Shown here: piece by piece, positions 11,806 to 25,681 of the stretch | Layout of the letters: each line of letters begins with the position of its first letter | Position numbering within the stretch: position 1 is the first letter of the stretch | NCBI GenBank assembly: GCA_026724425.1 | Contig: JAIUCV010000230.1 | Location: 930,001 to 994,000, forward strand | DNA: 64,000 nucleotides | Source of the DNA: Erythrophleum ivorense | Lineage: Eukaryota; Streptophyta; Magnoliopsida; Fabales; Fabaceae | Reading direction: 5' to 3' | Program-made: the position numbers and the translations under genes | The notes under the pieces: generated by a model | Told to the model about the DNA's origin: nothing | What the model saw: only the letters and a program-made list of their open reading frames with translations | The model's database searches: none

Positions 11806-14800
11806 CATGCATTTCAAAATTAGATTAGACTCACCAATTCAACCAGTGAACTGATCGGATTGACCTGTCCATATACCCTAAAAAATTGGCTCGTGAAAGA
11901 ATTAGTCAAAAACTAATGAAGTCAATCAAAAATCGATGGAACAGATAAAAACTAGTTGGTTCACAATTTTGATTGGTTCTCATTTTGTCCCATGTGAAAA
12001 TAAATAAATAAATAAAGCTGAGATCAAAAAGAAAGAAATGACCATAGAGCATTCAAATTTGCCTCTAGAAGCACCTAAGTCCCCTATGTCCGCAGCCCCA
12101 TCAACACCCTAAGCCTTACTATTGAATCCCCATCAAAGATCTGTTGCTGAAGAGATCTAGTTGCAGCCAATGATCTCACCCGCACAAAGAAGGAGTTGAA
12201 ACTTGGAACGATTACAGAACTAAAACTTAGAGGGTGAGGAACAATCAACAATCTCCTACACGCTACACTAATCAACAAAACTAAGAGATCCTCCGCCACT
12301 AACGAGCTTCTTTGCACAAAGGAGGAGAACATAAGCATAAGGAAACAATCACAAGGAAGAAGTTGAGAGCTTGAACAAAAGTGCACAAAGAAGGAGAAAA
12401 GAAGCGTGAGAAATTGAGGTAAATGATAACCCAAAGCTCTAAATTCTTATTCTCAATGGTGGTTTTGATTTTGGATGTTGTTGGGCGTTATTAGATAATG
12501 GTAAAAGCCTAATGTTTTCATATTTTGAAAGTGCACACAATGTGTTTGAAGAAATGGCTCAAAGGCTAACACTTGATTATGGATTTTGTTACTTGTTAGA
12601 TATTGTTGCTATCATAATTTATTACTTTAATCTCTAAAATTCAATGCAATTGAGTCCTAAATGATGTAAATTTAATTTTTGGAGGACTGAATTTTCTTCC
12701 TAATTGAGTTAAAATTTAAGATTGTTACATATTGGGTTTAAAACTAGGCAAATACTTGTCTACTTGAGTACCATGGATACCAATGAGTTTAATGATGAGG
12801 TTGAGATGATTGAGGGAAAACCTAGTGTTTGTCAATGGAACCACAGAACTTGTGTCCCCACTGCATTATAATAAAGGCAATGATATTGATATTTTTGCTT
12901 TCAAATTAGAGAAACTCCAAAGTAAAACCTTATCCACTAAACATAGGCAAAATTAATTATGAATAGATTAGCAGTATGTCGGGTCTATTTTCAAATGGGT
13001 TCACCTTCCACATATACTTATATGTATATTTATGACTAGTTTGGTTTACATTTCTTTAATATAATGAATTTATTTAAAAATCTCTATAATTATCTAAGTA
13101 TTATCAATTATAATAAGCTTATTGTCATGCTACTACATGCAAATAAGATTTGGGATTGTTATAGATCTTAATATGCATGCTGTAAGTGTAATGAAATTAT
13201 GGAAATCACCGAAAGAAAGTTGGCAAGAGTGGGATGTCTCTCTAATCCTGAAGGCTATAGTGGGTCAAAGAGTAATGTCATAATAGGCCACTAATGGTTG
13301 AAATTTATGACTAATTACTTGTTATAATTTCATACACTAACATTTACGAGTTAGACACTTTACTTTATCCAAGAGTTAAAACTATACCTGAAAACCCATA
13401 TTCTTAAACTAGCCACAATCAACTCTCTATATATTGACAATACAAAAACTATAGAATCCTTCTAGTTTTTTATGTGTATTATGGTATTCCATTTATTAGC
13501 ATTTTATTAATTTAATATATGATTTCAATATTATGTTCTCTCATTATGTGTGTTCTTCTATATTGCATTAAAAACTATGGATGCTCCATATGGTTCCACT
13601 CCCAACACTAATGATAATGTTGGTAGTAGTGATGCACCATCATCGGACAAACAATCCATAACAACCTCTTTTGCTTCAAACTATGGAAAGACTGATCCAG
13701 CATGAGAGCATTTTTTCCTTTAAGAAAGAGGGAAAAACTGTTATGTACACTTGCCTTCATTGTTTTTCAATATATAAAGGAGAATGTGTAAATAGGATGA
13801 AGCAATATCTTCCTAGAGTTCCAGGTTAAATAAGCTCTTGCAAAAAAATTTCTTAAGATGTTTGCCAAAGAATGCAAGAGTTATTGAACCAAGTGCAATA
13901 AAAGAACAAGAATAAAAAACTCAATGAAGCATATAGTAATGAAATTGAATTTGGAAAAGAAGAAGTTTAAGAGGTTCAACCACTTAAGAAGCAACCACTT
14001 CCTCCAGGCAAAAGAAAGAGTTGCTCCAAGGACAACTTTGGATTTCTAACCAAATTTAAAAAATGTACTATCTAGTAAAGAAGCAATACACAAAACTAAG
14101 ATAATAATAGCCAGATAGTTTTATGATGCTTGCATTTCATTTAACACAATTCAATGTCCCTATTGTCAACCTATTGTGTATGCAATGATGGCAATTGGGC
14201 CAGAGTTTAAAGTCTCATCTTATTATGAATTAAGAGTTAATTCGTTAGGAGATTGTAAGAAAGAATATCAACTACTTGTTGAAAATCATCAAACTAGTTA
14301 GAAAGATACTAGATATACAATCATAGCTAATGATTGGATAGACCAAAAGCAAAGAATCTTGATAAATTTTTTAATTTATTTTCCACATAGTATAATTTTT
14401 GTGAAATCTGTTAATGCTTCAAATGTAGTGAAAGATGCCAAAACATTGTTTCAAATATATTGTGAAGTCATTAAGTGAGTTGGGTCTAATAATGTTGTTC
14501 ATGTGGCGACTAATAATGTAGCTAATTATATAGCAATAGGCAAGTTGATACATAAAAAGTACAAGCACATTTTTTAGTTACCATGTGCTGTTCACTATTT
14601 GAATCTCCTTTTAAAGAACATTGTTAGCATGCTTAATGTGGCAACTCTTGCGTCAAAGGCTGCAAAGATAACAATCTTTGTGTACAATCATATGTGTATT
14701 TTATCTTGGCTAAGGAGATGAGAAGGCTAGAGAGAAATTGTGTATCCAAGAATGACTTGGTTTGTTACTATCTTTATTACATTAAAAAGTATTTATGATT

Positions 14801-16312
14801 ATAGGCATAATTTACAAGCTTTGATTGTAGATAAGCATTTCACCAAATTGTAAGTTAGCAAAGATTATAGTAGAAAAAGCTATTAGTGCGATCATACTAG
14901 ATAATCAATTTTGGAATAATTGTTTAGTCATCGTAAGGATTATGGCTCCCCTTATTCGATTGCTACGAATTGTAGATGTGGATGAAAAACCTTCTTTAAG
15001 CTATGTTTATAAAGGCATGCAAAGAGCAAAGAATAAAATAAAGAAACTATTTAAAAATAGAAAAAAAACTTATGCAAACTTTACACAAGCATTATTAAGG
15101 CTCAATGGAACAAATACCTAAAGCATAATCATCATGCGACAGCTTATTTTCTAAATCTTGCTTTCTTTCTTGATGAAAGTGAAAAATTTTGTAAGAAGAA
15201 TAGCACCATGCAATCAATGCTTGATTTGTTTGAGATACAAAAATATTATTCTAACATAAACTAAGCAATTCAAGAAATGTGAATTTATTGTACTCGCCAA
15301 GGATTTTTTAGCTGATCTTATGCTTTCAATGTGTTAAAAGCAATACACCCTGGTAACCACCAATTTATACTTTAATAATTGTGACTTTTTTTAAAAAAAT
15401 TAATACTTTAATTATAATTGATCATATAATGTACTTTAATCTTTATGTAGATAATTGGTGGCACTTGTTAGGAACTAGTATTCCAATTTTACAAAAGATG
15501 GCAATACATCTTCTTAGCCAAACAACTTATTTTTCGGGATGTGAATGAAATTAAAATTTGTTTGAGCACATTCACACAAAAAAGAGAAATAAACTAGAAC
15601 ATTAAAGACTAAGTGATCATGTGTTTGTTACTTATAACTTGTGATTGAGAAATAAGTATATAAATATACTCAAGATGTAATTTTTATTCATTTATTTTTA
15701 GCATTATTGAATCTCTATTTGATATTTTAATGCTTTATTTTAAGTTACAAAACAAAAAGAGAAGTTATGATGATGTTGATTATGAATCTATTGATAAAGT
15801 CGAGTTTTGGATTGTTGAAGAAGAAGCACCTTTTTGAGTCTAGTAATAAAAAAAGTTGAGAATGAGAATTTTATTTTATGAAAAAAATACAATCTTAGTA
15901 ATTAGAAATGAAGAAGTGAACATTTCGAACAAACCAATTATAAAATCACTTAATGATTTAGAAGTTGGACTTGATAATAGCGCTCCTAATGTGGATGCTA
16001 ATTCATTAGCACATTATGGATTTGATATCAAAAATTGTTATGACTAAAAATGATTGCCTGTCATTTGATTACTTTATTTTGTAATTGTTGATATTATAAT
16101 AGATATTGACTTGTTTAGTTTATTTGAATTTCAGTGTTATATCTTTTGAATATTATATCATATTATTTGTTTTATGAGATTTTTTATATATATAATTAAA
16201 AATATATATTTAATTATTATAAATTAGACCACGATTCAACCACAGTTAAATTATTGAATTGTGAACTAATATCTCAATCGATTTAATGGTTGGTCTAATT
16301 TTTAAAACCTTG
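11806..16312 (+). mobile_element. Degraded autonomous-type hAT transposon
   Basis: The right end reads TTTTTAAAACCTTG and its reverse complement resembles the left end (TTTCAAAATTAGATTAG near 11812), with subterminal sequence of the AACC(G)GTT type on both sides. Eight-base flanks match at 7 of 8 positions (AATATAAG at 11798-11805, ATTATAAG at 16313-16320), as expected for hAT target duplication. The interior carries a broken DUF659/hAT transposase on the plus strand. The 4.5 kb length is normal for an autonomous plant hAT element. The first 1.7 kb (11806-13570) is a non-coding leader with no supported gene. Confidence 0.78.
13577..16047 (+). pseudogene. hAT transposase pseudogene (BED finger, DUF659, dimerisation)
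   Basis: Translation across several frames gives, in order: MDAPYGSTPNTN...QSITTSFASNYGKTDPA; a BED-finger remnant (TVMYTCLHC...RMKQYL); DUF659-like blocks (GPEFKVSSYYELR, VNASNVVKDAK, VVHVATNNVANY, HKKYKHI); and the C-terminal hAT dimerisation region (SGCE..NLFEHIHTKKRNKLEH). It is followed by YDDVDYESIDKVEFWIVEEE. In-frame stops are frequent, starting with TGA in place of the Trp codon of DPAWEH near 13703, and the frame shifts several times. The open stretch 15856-16047 (63 codons) looks like leftover C-terminal sequence. No functional protein is possible. Confidence 0.88.
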
Positions 16313-16320
16313 ATTATAAG

Positions 16321-19300
16321 AGGGATTTGACACATAATTATCAATGTTGATATTAATACCCACAATACCTATAGATAGTCGTGATATGGCCTTGTAGTTT
16401 ACAAAATGTAAAGAAATTGAATGTAAAAAATAATTTTAATGATTAAAAAAATATTTCATGTTTTTATTTTTAAAAATAATTTAAAAATTAGCAAAAAATA
16501 AATATAATAAATATTACATATAATTGACGAAAAACAAATTCCCTAACTTGAATCAAACGGAGTGTTTGGCATGTTACGCTGCTATTCAAAATCAACATAT
16601 TATATTATTTTGTTATGATAAATACGATGTTGCACATCAAGCTTGATTTATCGGGTTGGATCAACCAAGCTGTCCAATGAATCAAGCCCAACTCACCGTA
16701 GTGCACCAAAAGCCTTTTAAACCTAATCACATCAAATAACCACCTCAAGGAGAGATGACACTTTCGCTTGTTCGCAAGATTTCCGTACCGTCATGCTGCA
16801 GCCTCATCCCTGGAGCTTTTCTTTTATAACTTTTGATTGTCACATGCACAATGCGTACGGACATCCTGGTCTTCTCAGAGATATACTTATTTTTTAAATA
16901 AGATTTAAATGGTTTATATTTAATTTGAGTGATCCAAATTTCAAATTTAATTTTTTTATTTCAAATTTAATTTTTTTTAAATTTGTAATTAAACAATTTT
17001 AATTTTATATTTTTTCATAATAAAAATATTAAGATTAAAAAATAAATAAATTTAAATCATTCACATGTGATATAAACAATCCAAATCAGTTGAGCGGTCC
17101 TGCTCGTACAATAATTAAGATATCAGTGTCAAGGATATAATAAATATCCGCGTGGGCATTGATGTTTGAAAAACACATGGATTTCGAACCAATGCAATGG
17201 GGATCTTTCTCTCTCTCTGGGCAACTGAGGAATTATATATTACATTTGTATGGCTCATTAGCTCTGTATTTGCGCATGCACATCCCCGTCCCGTTCTAGA
17301 AGTTTTGTTCTTTCGACAGAGTCATTGATCTCTTGCTGTAGTCACAATTCCACAAGCAACTATGATGGCCTCTGATAGTTTAATTATTCTTTAAGCAACC
17401 TTAATCATTCCAGTGGTCCAGTTCTTGTAAGTTTGAAGTTTCTCAATTTTAGTTAGGTAAGACATTAGTTTGACATAAACCTTCCCCAAATGCCTTCATT
17501 TTGCCCTCGTCTATACGTGCATATACCCACATCGATCTTTGGATGTGTTTTATTGTCTGGGTGAATAGTTTTTTTTTCTTGTTCGAAGCTTTCCTGAACC
17601 ATCATGCTTATTGTTAGAAACTCTCCTTTTAAATTTGAAATCAGTCATATTCACATGCCTAATGATCATCTCAACAGTTATTAGACAATTACTTATTGAA
17701 TTCACATGAATCTTGGGTCCAAAAGATATTTTAACTATCAATTTTTAATTGATTAGCAACTCAGCAGTCAATTAATTTTGATGTTCTATAATCTACTAAT
17801 CGATTAGTCTCTTACTACTAATCAACTGGTGACTTTCAATATTACATACATACTGGCTTGCATGAAGCTTATTTATTAATGGATTGAAACTTGATTGCCA
17901 ATTAATTAGTGATTTTCAATGAGTTATTAGTGACTTCCATTATTAAAACTTAACTTTTTAAAAATTTTGGTAGAAACTTAAAACTAATTGATTGGTTACT
18001 TCTCACTCGTAATTAATTTTGAACACCAACAAATACCTATATCAATGTTTTCAAGCACGATTTACTTAAACAAGGCTGTATCAATAAACATTTTAAAACT
18101 ATTTTCAACAAATATTCATCCTTACACTTCACAAATAGTGATATATTATAATGTTAGAGAAGAATAAATATAACCTCTCATCACAAACTTGACTAAACCA
18201 CATACTTTAAATCCCTTTGTATATTCTTCAAGTCATATATAAAGCTGTGACCTTTAATATGATTACCTAAAGTAACCTGAAGGTGTTGCCACTAATAGAG
18301 AAAAGTGAACATTATATGTTTAATTTCTAGAAAACTTTAATTAGGGTTTGAGCTCCCCTGTAAGTTTGTTCCATTAAAAGCCTTGGTTGTGACTTAAATC
18401 AGTTTAAAAGATTGAATCATGTTAATTATAGTAAAAGGCACATAAATACAAATCTAGATTTTGAGAAAATATAAATACACCCTCATTTGCAAATACCTCT
18501 ATTAACTTTAAAAATAAAAAATTATCTTCCTATAAACTTTCATCTATTAAAATTTGAGAATTTAGGATTTAGGGTTAGGAAAATTTATTCCCAGGCAAGG
18601 CTATTTTTAATATTTTAACCATCATTATTTACTTCTAGACCAATGGAAATAGACTATGTGATAAGAGAAAATATGTGAATTGACATATTTCATTAATCTT
18701 AGAGTATCGTTCAAAAGAATCAAACTGAAATTGTTAAATTACTGATATTATCTCCTTTTATCAGCTGTACTAATCCTCCAAGTAATTTTTTGGGTGTCTT
18801 TGAGTAAAGGGTATGGTAATTAATCAATACTATTAGAATATTTAAAATTATGAACGGAATTTTGGTACCTTATTCCACCAAAATAAAATCGAATGTTTTC
18901 ACCAAAAGAAAATCTGAATATGTATAATATCTGAATGTGAATTTAAAATCATAAGCAAACAAAATTATTATGAATAGAAAACAACCATTATCATTGAGCA
19001 GCCTAGCTTTAAGTCATTTGGACTTAACCCACATAGTTGAATCTAGGTGAGAATTAAATTAAATTACTAAATGTACCGAAAGTTGTCTTTACATATATAT
19101 ATATATATATATAAATCAACCAGTATCATTTTTGGGACTGTATCCAAGCTCCATCTATGGTTTGAATATTTTGTGCCATTATACTTGTTTTGGATGATAG
19201 TAGGCCCGTAGGGAATAGATCAGAGCTAAGGATTAAAGGATAAAGCTTGGCCCATAATTTTAAGATTTAGGCCGACCTCATAACAAGTTTAAGAAAAGAA

Positions 19301-20231
19301 GGCCGAACCATTAGAATCTGAGCCCAACCTCTAACTACTATTTATAAAACAGTTATTGTTCTGATCAAAAAATTTACAGTGGCTGAAAATACATAAAAAT
19401 ATAATTAATTATATGAAAATTATATATGTAAACGCATAAATTAAATTGCATATATTATGTATATAATTTTTTTAAAATTTGGTCTGTTCTGGTTTGGTAG
19501 TCTTTATTTTCAGATATCAGGCCCAAGATTTTTTATTGATTTCAATATTTTGTGCTTCATTTGTAACTAAAAACTAATAAATAAATAAATAATATGCACC
19601 ATTGAACAATGCAGATTTTGAAAATATTTGTTTCCTTCTTTAAAAGAATTTTAATTATAGCACTGTCTGATAAAGAAATATTTTAATTTTGTATGTATTA
19701 ACAATAATGCCAATATAGAGAAACGATATGTACATCTAAAATTGTCCTTGATTATTAATTATAAACAAGGTCCATTAAACTAATTTAAAAATATTTTTTC
19801 CCCAAATGTGGTAGTAAATATTTTCCCCAAGATTGATATTTAAAGGATCAGTCTGGATGGAGTGATGCTTTTAAAGATAAAAGGTATGTTATATGTAAAC
19901 ACTCTAGTACTTTATTTTGTGCTACCATGTTTTTTATCAGTAGCGCAGCAAAACCAGAGGCAGCACTCAAATTTACTCAGGTTAAAGTCATCTTAAAAAA
20001 AAAAAAAGAAAAGGAAAATCTTTGAACCAAAAAATAAAGAAAAAGTAGAGAAAAAGAAGATAGTCACAAAGCAAGTAGTGTTTTGGTAATACAAAAAGAG
20101 TACTAGAGGACTACATTATTATTAATTAATTAAAGGAAACCCTAGCGAATATAGAACACACGGCTTACTATAGTTCTTTTTACCAGATCTCCAAAATCCT
20201 TCACTTTAATACTCTTCAATAAGTGTGCTAC
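16321..20231. other. Intergenic, no gene
   Basis: The stretch 17750-18030 repeats short phrases such as TAATCGATTAGT and TTAGTGACTTTCA/TTAGTGATTTTCA, reminiscent of the repeated motifs in some retrotransposon LTRs, but no paired repeat was found. There is an (AT)n run at about 19092-19113. No coding sequence is supported. Confidence 0.6.
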
Positions 20232-20870
20232 TAATTTAATTTAGTTTTTTAATTTTATTTAATTTTAATTTAGTCTTTTAATTTTATTTTAAATTTCACA
20301 TTCATCTCTTAATTTCATTTGCTTTCACTTGGTCTATTAAGTTTACCTCAAATTTTAATTTCATCTTTTATTTTTATTTTGTTTTAATTTAACCCGTAAC
20401 TTTCAAAAACTACTTTTTTTTTCTTTTAACTCCATCAAATAAAATGTATAACAGAAAAGTCTTGTGTGACTTATTAGTGACTTTTAATTTCAATAACTCC
20501 TTGCCAATTCAGATTTATCTGATATAATGCCCTTTCTATCACTATCCACCACATTTTGTAAAATCTAAAATAATATAAGCATGTTATCAGACAAACATAG
20601 TCGGTGACTTTGATTTCCCTGATGACAACACCCACAAAAATTGGAAAACAAAATAGGAGCATTTGTAAGTTTAGAGTAAAATGAAATTAAAAGATGGAAT
20701 GAAACTTATGAGACTAGATTGGAATAAAATAAAATTAATGGACGAAAGTGAAATTTAAAGTAAAATTAAGATATGAAATTAAAATTTAAAGTAAAGTTAA
20801 GGGATTATATTAAAATATTAAAGAATTAAACTAGAATAAAATGAATTTAAAGGATAAAAGTGACAAGATA
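20232..20870. mobile_element. Foldback/MITE element with about 180-bp inverted arms
   Basis: The left arm (about 20232-20410) repeats TTTTAATTTTATTTAATTTT and TTAATTTCATTTGCTTTCAC. The reverse complement of the right arm (about 20670-20870) has TTAATTTTACTTTAAATTTC and CACTTTCGTCCATTAATTTT in the same order. The middle about 260 bp is unrelated and holds no gene. The low-complexity arms are of a kind common in dicot genomes. Confidence 0.65.
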
Positions 20871-21042
20871 AAGTTAAAGAATAAAAAATTATATTTTAGC
20901 AAAAATAAATTATCAATTTTGAATTTTTTTGAATTCATAATTAATATATATGACTTAAAAGAGAAACCATATCTTTATATTGAACAAATAATTTTGAGTC
21001 ATGATGTACCAACAAACACAACACTAGAAGTTTGAATATACG

Positions 21043-22160
21043 TTATTACAAGAAAATAGCAAAATTCTCAAAGTATATTTTTATGAGAAAAATTTTTAAA
21101 TTTCATAAAAATTGCTGTTCTCATAAAATTTGGATTGTGAAAAAAAAATAGCTATAAGAATTCACAATTTTGGCAAAAATTTTCTATGGAAAAAATATTA
21201 AAAATTTTCTGTAAGAATATAAAAAAAGTTTCTATGAGAGTGTTTTTCCTTTTTTTTTTCCAAAAGTTATGATGAAATTTGTAACTTATGATAATTTACT
21301 ATGAGAACAAAAAAAATTTATTTGTTTTGGTAGTATCGTAGTATTTTACTAGAAGAACTATAAATTTTTTTTTTGCAAATTCTCACAATAAATTATTGTG
21401 AGAATGAAAAAAAATTCACAATTTTTTCTTTTCATACATTTTGGAATAGAAAATTTTCATTTTATTCTCATGATAAAATATTGTGAGAATAGAAAAAATT
21501 TTAATTTTTTTCTCACAATATTTTACCATAAGAAGAGTTTAAAAAAAGAAATTTTAGAGTTTACTTTTCTATAATTCTCACTGTATTTTTTTCAAAAATT
21601 AAAAAATTATTTATTAAATTTTTTTCATGAAACAAATTCCATGGGAATGGTTGGTGCACTATTCTTAAAATAAAATACTTTGAGAATAGAAAACTTTTCA
21701 AAAAAAGTTTTCTTCTCATGGTATTTTATGTGAAAATAATAAAAAAATTCAAGGTTTCTTTCTCTCTAATTTTTTTGCAAAAATGAAAAAAAATTATTGA
21801 TTTTTTTCTCACAAAAAAATTCTAAGAGAATTATTGGTGTATCATTCTCACAATAAAATACCATAAGAATACAAAATTTTAAAATTTTTCTTTTCTCATA
21901 GTATTTTTTATGAAAATTAAAAATTATTTGTTAAATTTTTTTCTTAGGAAACAATTTTACAAAAATTATTAGTGCTTCATTCCTACCATATCATGACACT
22001 TTTGTCATAGTATTTTATTTTTTTCTTTTTGGAGAATTCTCTTGAAAAATTCTCACCAAAGGAAAAACCATAAGAATTTATTATAAGAATTGTGAAAGAT
22101 TTATAAACTGTGACAAAGCCCATAAGAAAATTTGTGAGAATTTCTTGCTACACAAATTCT
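21043..22160. mobile_element. CACTA-like non-autonomous element rich in subterminal repeats
   Basis: The left end TTATTACAAGAAAATAGC resembles the CACTACAAGAAAA terminus of plant CACTA (En/Spm) elements. The right end has ATTTCTTGCTACAC, the approximate inverse. The interior repeats ATTCTCACAATAAAATA, TTGTGAGAAT and CATAAGAAT motifs in both orientations about every 50-120 bases, as in CACTA subterminal regions. There is no transposase. The terminal CACTA bases have decayed, so this remains a tentative class. Confidence 0.5.
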
Positions 22161-23412
22161 ATGACCATTTTTCACAGGAAAAATTTTAATTTCATATAAT
22201 GTGTGTTCTCAAAATAAGAAAGTAGATCCTTTGTGTTTCATGATGAAATTGAAAATATTAATTTTAGAAGGGAAATGTACAATATATAAAAAATTTTATT
22301 TAAAAAATAATTTATTTTTGCTATTCAAGTGTTGAATCTACAAAAGTGATTAAGTCAATTTCTTTTTTAAAAAAAATAATGCAGAAAATTCCAATTCTCT
22401 AAAATGTGTGTGTGTGTGTGTGTGTGAGGGAGAGAGAGATGTTAGGGTAATGGATATAGTTACGGATGTGGATTCGTCAACCAAATGAAAGCCACCCTTC
22501 ATCCTTTTTGCAAAAGAGAGCTTAGCTTACAAGATCACTCTTCTCCTCCACTTGGCTCCCTTATTTGTCTCACTCAATTTTTTAAAAAAATTACATTTGT
22601 CCACCTGATATTTATCTCTAATATTGTAATATTCTTCCAAATTTTCCCATTTAAGACTAGACGGTGTAGGAAAGTAATACACAAGAACTCCACACCTCAA
22701 GCAAGGTGACAATTGATTATATAAATAAAGAGTAGAAGATAAAGAGGAGGGTAAAAGAGATATCAATTAAGTAATACAAGAATAGTTTAGTAATTTTAAA
22801 TAGTTAGAGTTGCTAAGTTTAGAGGTGGGAGTTTTTAACAAAAGGATCAATAGATTATGGGGTTAATTGATAATTTTTTTAAACTGGGGAAAACATTATA
22901 ATTGAAGGCAAAAATTAGGATGGTAAATACAATTTTTTAAATGAATTGTCTCACTTACTTTTATATCATATAATCAATACATGGATAATGAAATATGCTT
23001 GTATCTTCCTCATTGTAATTACTGATATAATTAATTTCATTCCCTAGTAAACAAAAAACAGATAGTGGAAACATCTGCATTAAGTATATATGAATCCTGA
23101 ATTTGTATAAGCAGCACTACTAGCTCGTAGACTTTATGATTTATACAAATGATTTAAAAGTATTCAGGTGTTATTATAAATAAAATGTAATTCATATAAT
23201 TGTTGATGGAAAATGAAAAGCATTATATATCTTAATTTTTTTATTAAATTGATCATATTATGTAAATATTTAATTCGTTAAGTTGCTCGTTAACAATGAT
23301 TTATTTTATGTTTTATGTTGTAAAACACATCTTACTTAGGAAAAATTTTAAAAAATTAGTATTTTATCTTTCAATAAAAAAAAAAAAAGAGATTGTGTTA
23401 TACGTGGGGATA
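22161..23412. other. Intergenic with (TG)n microsatellite
   Basis: (TG)11 at about 22405-22426 runs into a short GA stretch. No gene was recognised; overlapping short frames at 22485-22766 on both strands lack any family resemblance. Confidence 0.65.
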
Positions 23413-23735
23413 TTGGCCCTGTTTGATTTGATTCTGTAAAACAATTTTTTTGTTTTTAAGAATAAAAAAACAAAAAAATTTGTTTGATAATGTGTTTTCA
23501 GTGAAGTGTTTTGTAAAACAAAAAAATAAAATTTTGTTTTCAAAAATAAAAAACTCAGAACACTTTTTAAGTGTTCTGTAATTTTTGTTCTACAAAATCA
23601 GGTAAAAAACAGAAAATAATTATTTTTCAAAATAATGATTCAAACAGATTTTTTAATTTTTTTGTTCTCAAAAACTTGTTCTTAAAAACATATGTTTTGA
23701 AAATATTAAAATAAAAACAATTTCAAACAGGCCCA
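23413..23735. mobile_element. MITE with GGCCCTGTTTGA-type inverted ends (about 320 bp)
   Basis: The left end TTGGCCCTGTTTGATTTG pairs with the right end TTTCAAACAGGCCCATTA. Both arms continue with T/A-rich runs rich in AAAAACA and TTTTGTTTT. Such ends are common in small plant hAT-derived elements. The right side abuts an (ATT)n microsatellite (23737-23761), which hides any target duplication. Confidence 0.7.
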
Positions 23736-23761
23736 TTATTATTATTATTATTATTATTATT

Positions 23762-25602
23762 TCCTCTTTGGTATTAAGAGCAGAGGTATCCTCAAACCTT
23801 TTTAAAGAAAATAAAAATTTCTCTCAGACAATTTTATGAACATCATTTTTTATATTACACTGGTATATTTAAAATTTTATTTTTTAAATAGTGCTTAAAA
23901 CAATAATTAATTAAAAATTATATATTCTTTTTCTTATTATTATAATTGAGGAGTAAGATATTAGTTTACGATGAAAGAGGAATCTGAGATGAAAGGAGGA
24001 TGGTGTGATGATTACGTAGGACAATAGTTGGGATTTGAGAATAGATTTAAAACAAAAATCTAAGCAAGAGTGAATGAGATTAGTACATTACCTTAAAAGA
24101 AGATAGGCAGACTTGTCCTCCTCTGTAATAGGATGCAGTGCAGGTGTGCTCTACCCTACTTTCACCCAAATGTATGATTTAATTACTATTGATCCATTAC
24201 CCTCTGACATGAAAAGCTTCTTTAGCCACGTGATTGTTAGTGTAAATTATGTACTTTCTTTTAATTCAATATTTTCTTTAATTATAGTTTATACCGAAAA
24301 AATTGTGAAAAAGTAATTAATATGACTTATTTGTACCCTCCTCATTTTTTTATGCATATAAATGTAATTTTTCCCTTAAAATCACCAAATGACAACAGAT
24401 CACGACCAAACTTGTGAGAAATTCAAGTTTATAGTATAATAAAATTCAATCATAAAATTACACTCACAATTATACATATACAATTGTACAACTATTTTTA
24501 CTTAAATTTAGATTTTCGCTTTATTTTTGTATTAAACTTGTTGAGGATGGAGAATGGTAATAATAAAAAAGAGATAGTTTAGGAAAAAAGAGAGTCCTAT
24601 ATTAAAGAGATAAAAATAATAATAATTACAACAGTAAAAGTGCTAGAACTAGAATATAAGTATTGTATGAAGCATGAGACATGCAGGTTGTGTACATTGT
24701 TCACCCTCCCATAATGCAATGGGGCCGCTTTTAATTTTATATCTTAGAAAAAGTAAATTAATCATTATTCCGATCAAGTTGATATAATCCTTTCATTTAA
24801 GCCATATTACTGAGAGTAACTTGTCAGTTACAGATCTACAGTTTTCAGAGCAATTTGTTATTTGTGAAACCATACTATCTCAAACAACTTATTGTTTCAG
24901 CGTATGTAAGTTGGTGAAATTTGGAACTATGTGTTGTAGGTTTTTAAGCTTGGACTATCTTATAATTAGGCCTCTGAGAATTTAAAGCTTTGTAAAGTAC
25001 TTAAAATTAACAAGATTTATGTAAAATTATTTAATGAAAGATTTTCGCTATTTAAATTAATAATGAATAGTTATTCATTCCACTATACATTTACTTTTTT
25101 AAGTTTTAATAAACTTGCGCATTTTCTAATTTTAAGTTACATATGAACCTCCTCTTTATTAACATCTACCTTATATTCTTCTTAAAAAACAAATAGAGCA
25201 TATATTCTATTTTTCTTTAAAAATAATCATTGCAGCACAAATCATTAAAAAATCAAGTTACTCTTAAAAAATTTAAATGGGAGAGCTAATTTGTGTAATA
25301 TTTTAGTGCAATTAAATTAAAAGAAGATACGAATATAAATTTTGAGAAAGAAACGTAATTTTGTCCAAAAAGCGAAGAATGATAGTAATAGATCAAAAGC
25401 GTGGGGCTATGAGTGCGGGAATGGGGCTCAAGAGAGAATAAACAAATAGCAAACAGAATAAAAGAGAAACGACAAAGCTAGAGTCCCAAAGCAAGTGGGA
25501 ATAAAGCAAATAGACAGCCCAACATGCGAGTGTGTATTGTTATTAATTAAATTATAATTTTAATCACTTCTACAGATAATCTATCCCTTTTGTCTCTTCC
25601 CC
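23762..25602. other. Intergenic, upstream of the DUF620 gene
   Basis: Featureless AT-rich DNA. The last 100 bases become C/T-rich and are probably the promoter and leader of the DUF620 gene. Confidence 0.6.
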
Positions 25603-25610
25603 TTTTATAC
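25603..25610 (+). promoter_or_regulatory. TATA-like element of the DUF620 gene
   Basis: TTTTATAC about 72 bases upstream of the start codon, followed by a C/T-rich leader (CTCCTCCCCACC) typical of plant 5' untranslated regions. Confidence 0.4.
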
Positions 25611-25681
25611 TCCTCCCCACCACCACCTCTTCTGATACCCACTTCTTCTCCTTCTGAGACTTGTTTCATTTAGCAGTAATT

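Noticed and set aside
12084..12434. 116-codon minus-strand open frame
   Set aside because: It lies antisense in the non-coding leader of the hAT element, with no domain resemblance and a hydrophobic, random-looking composition.
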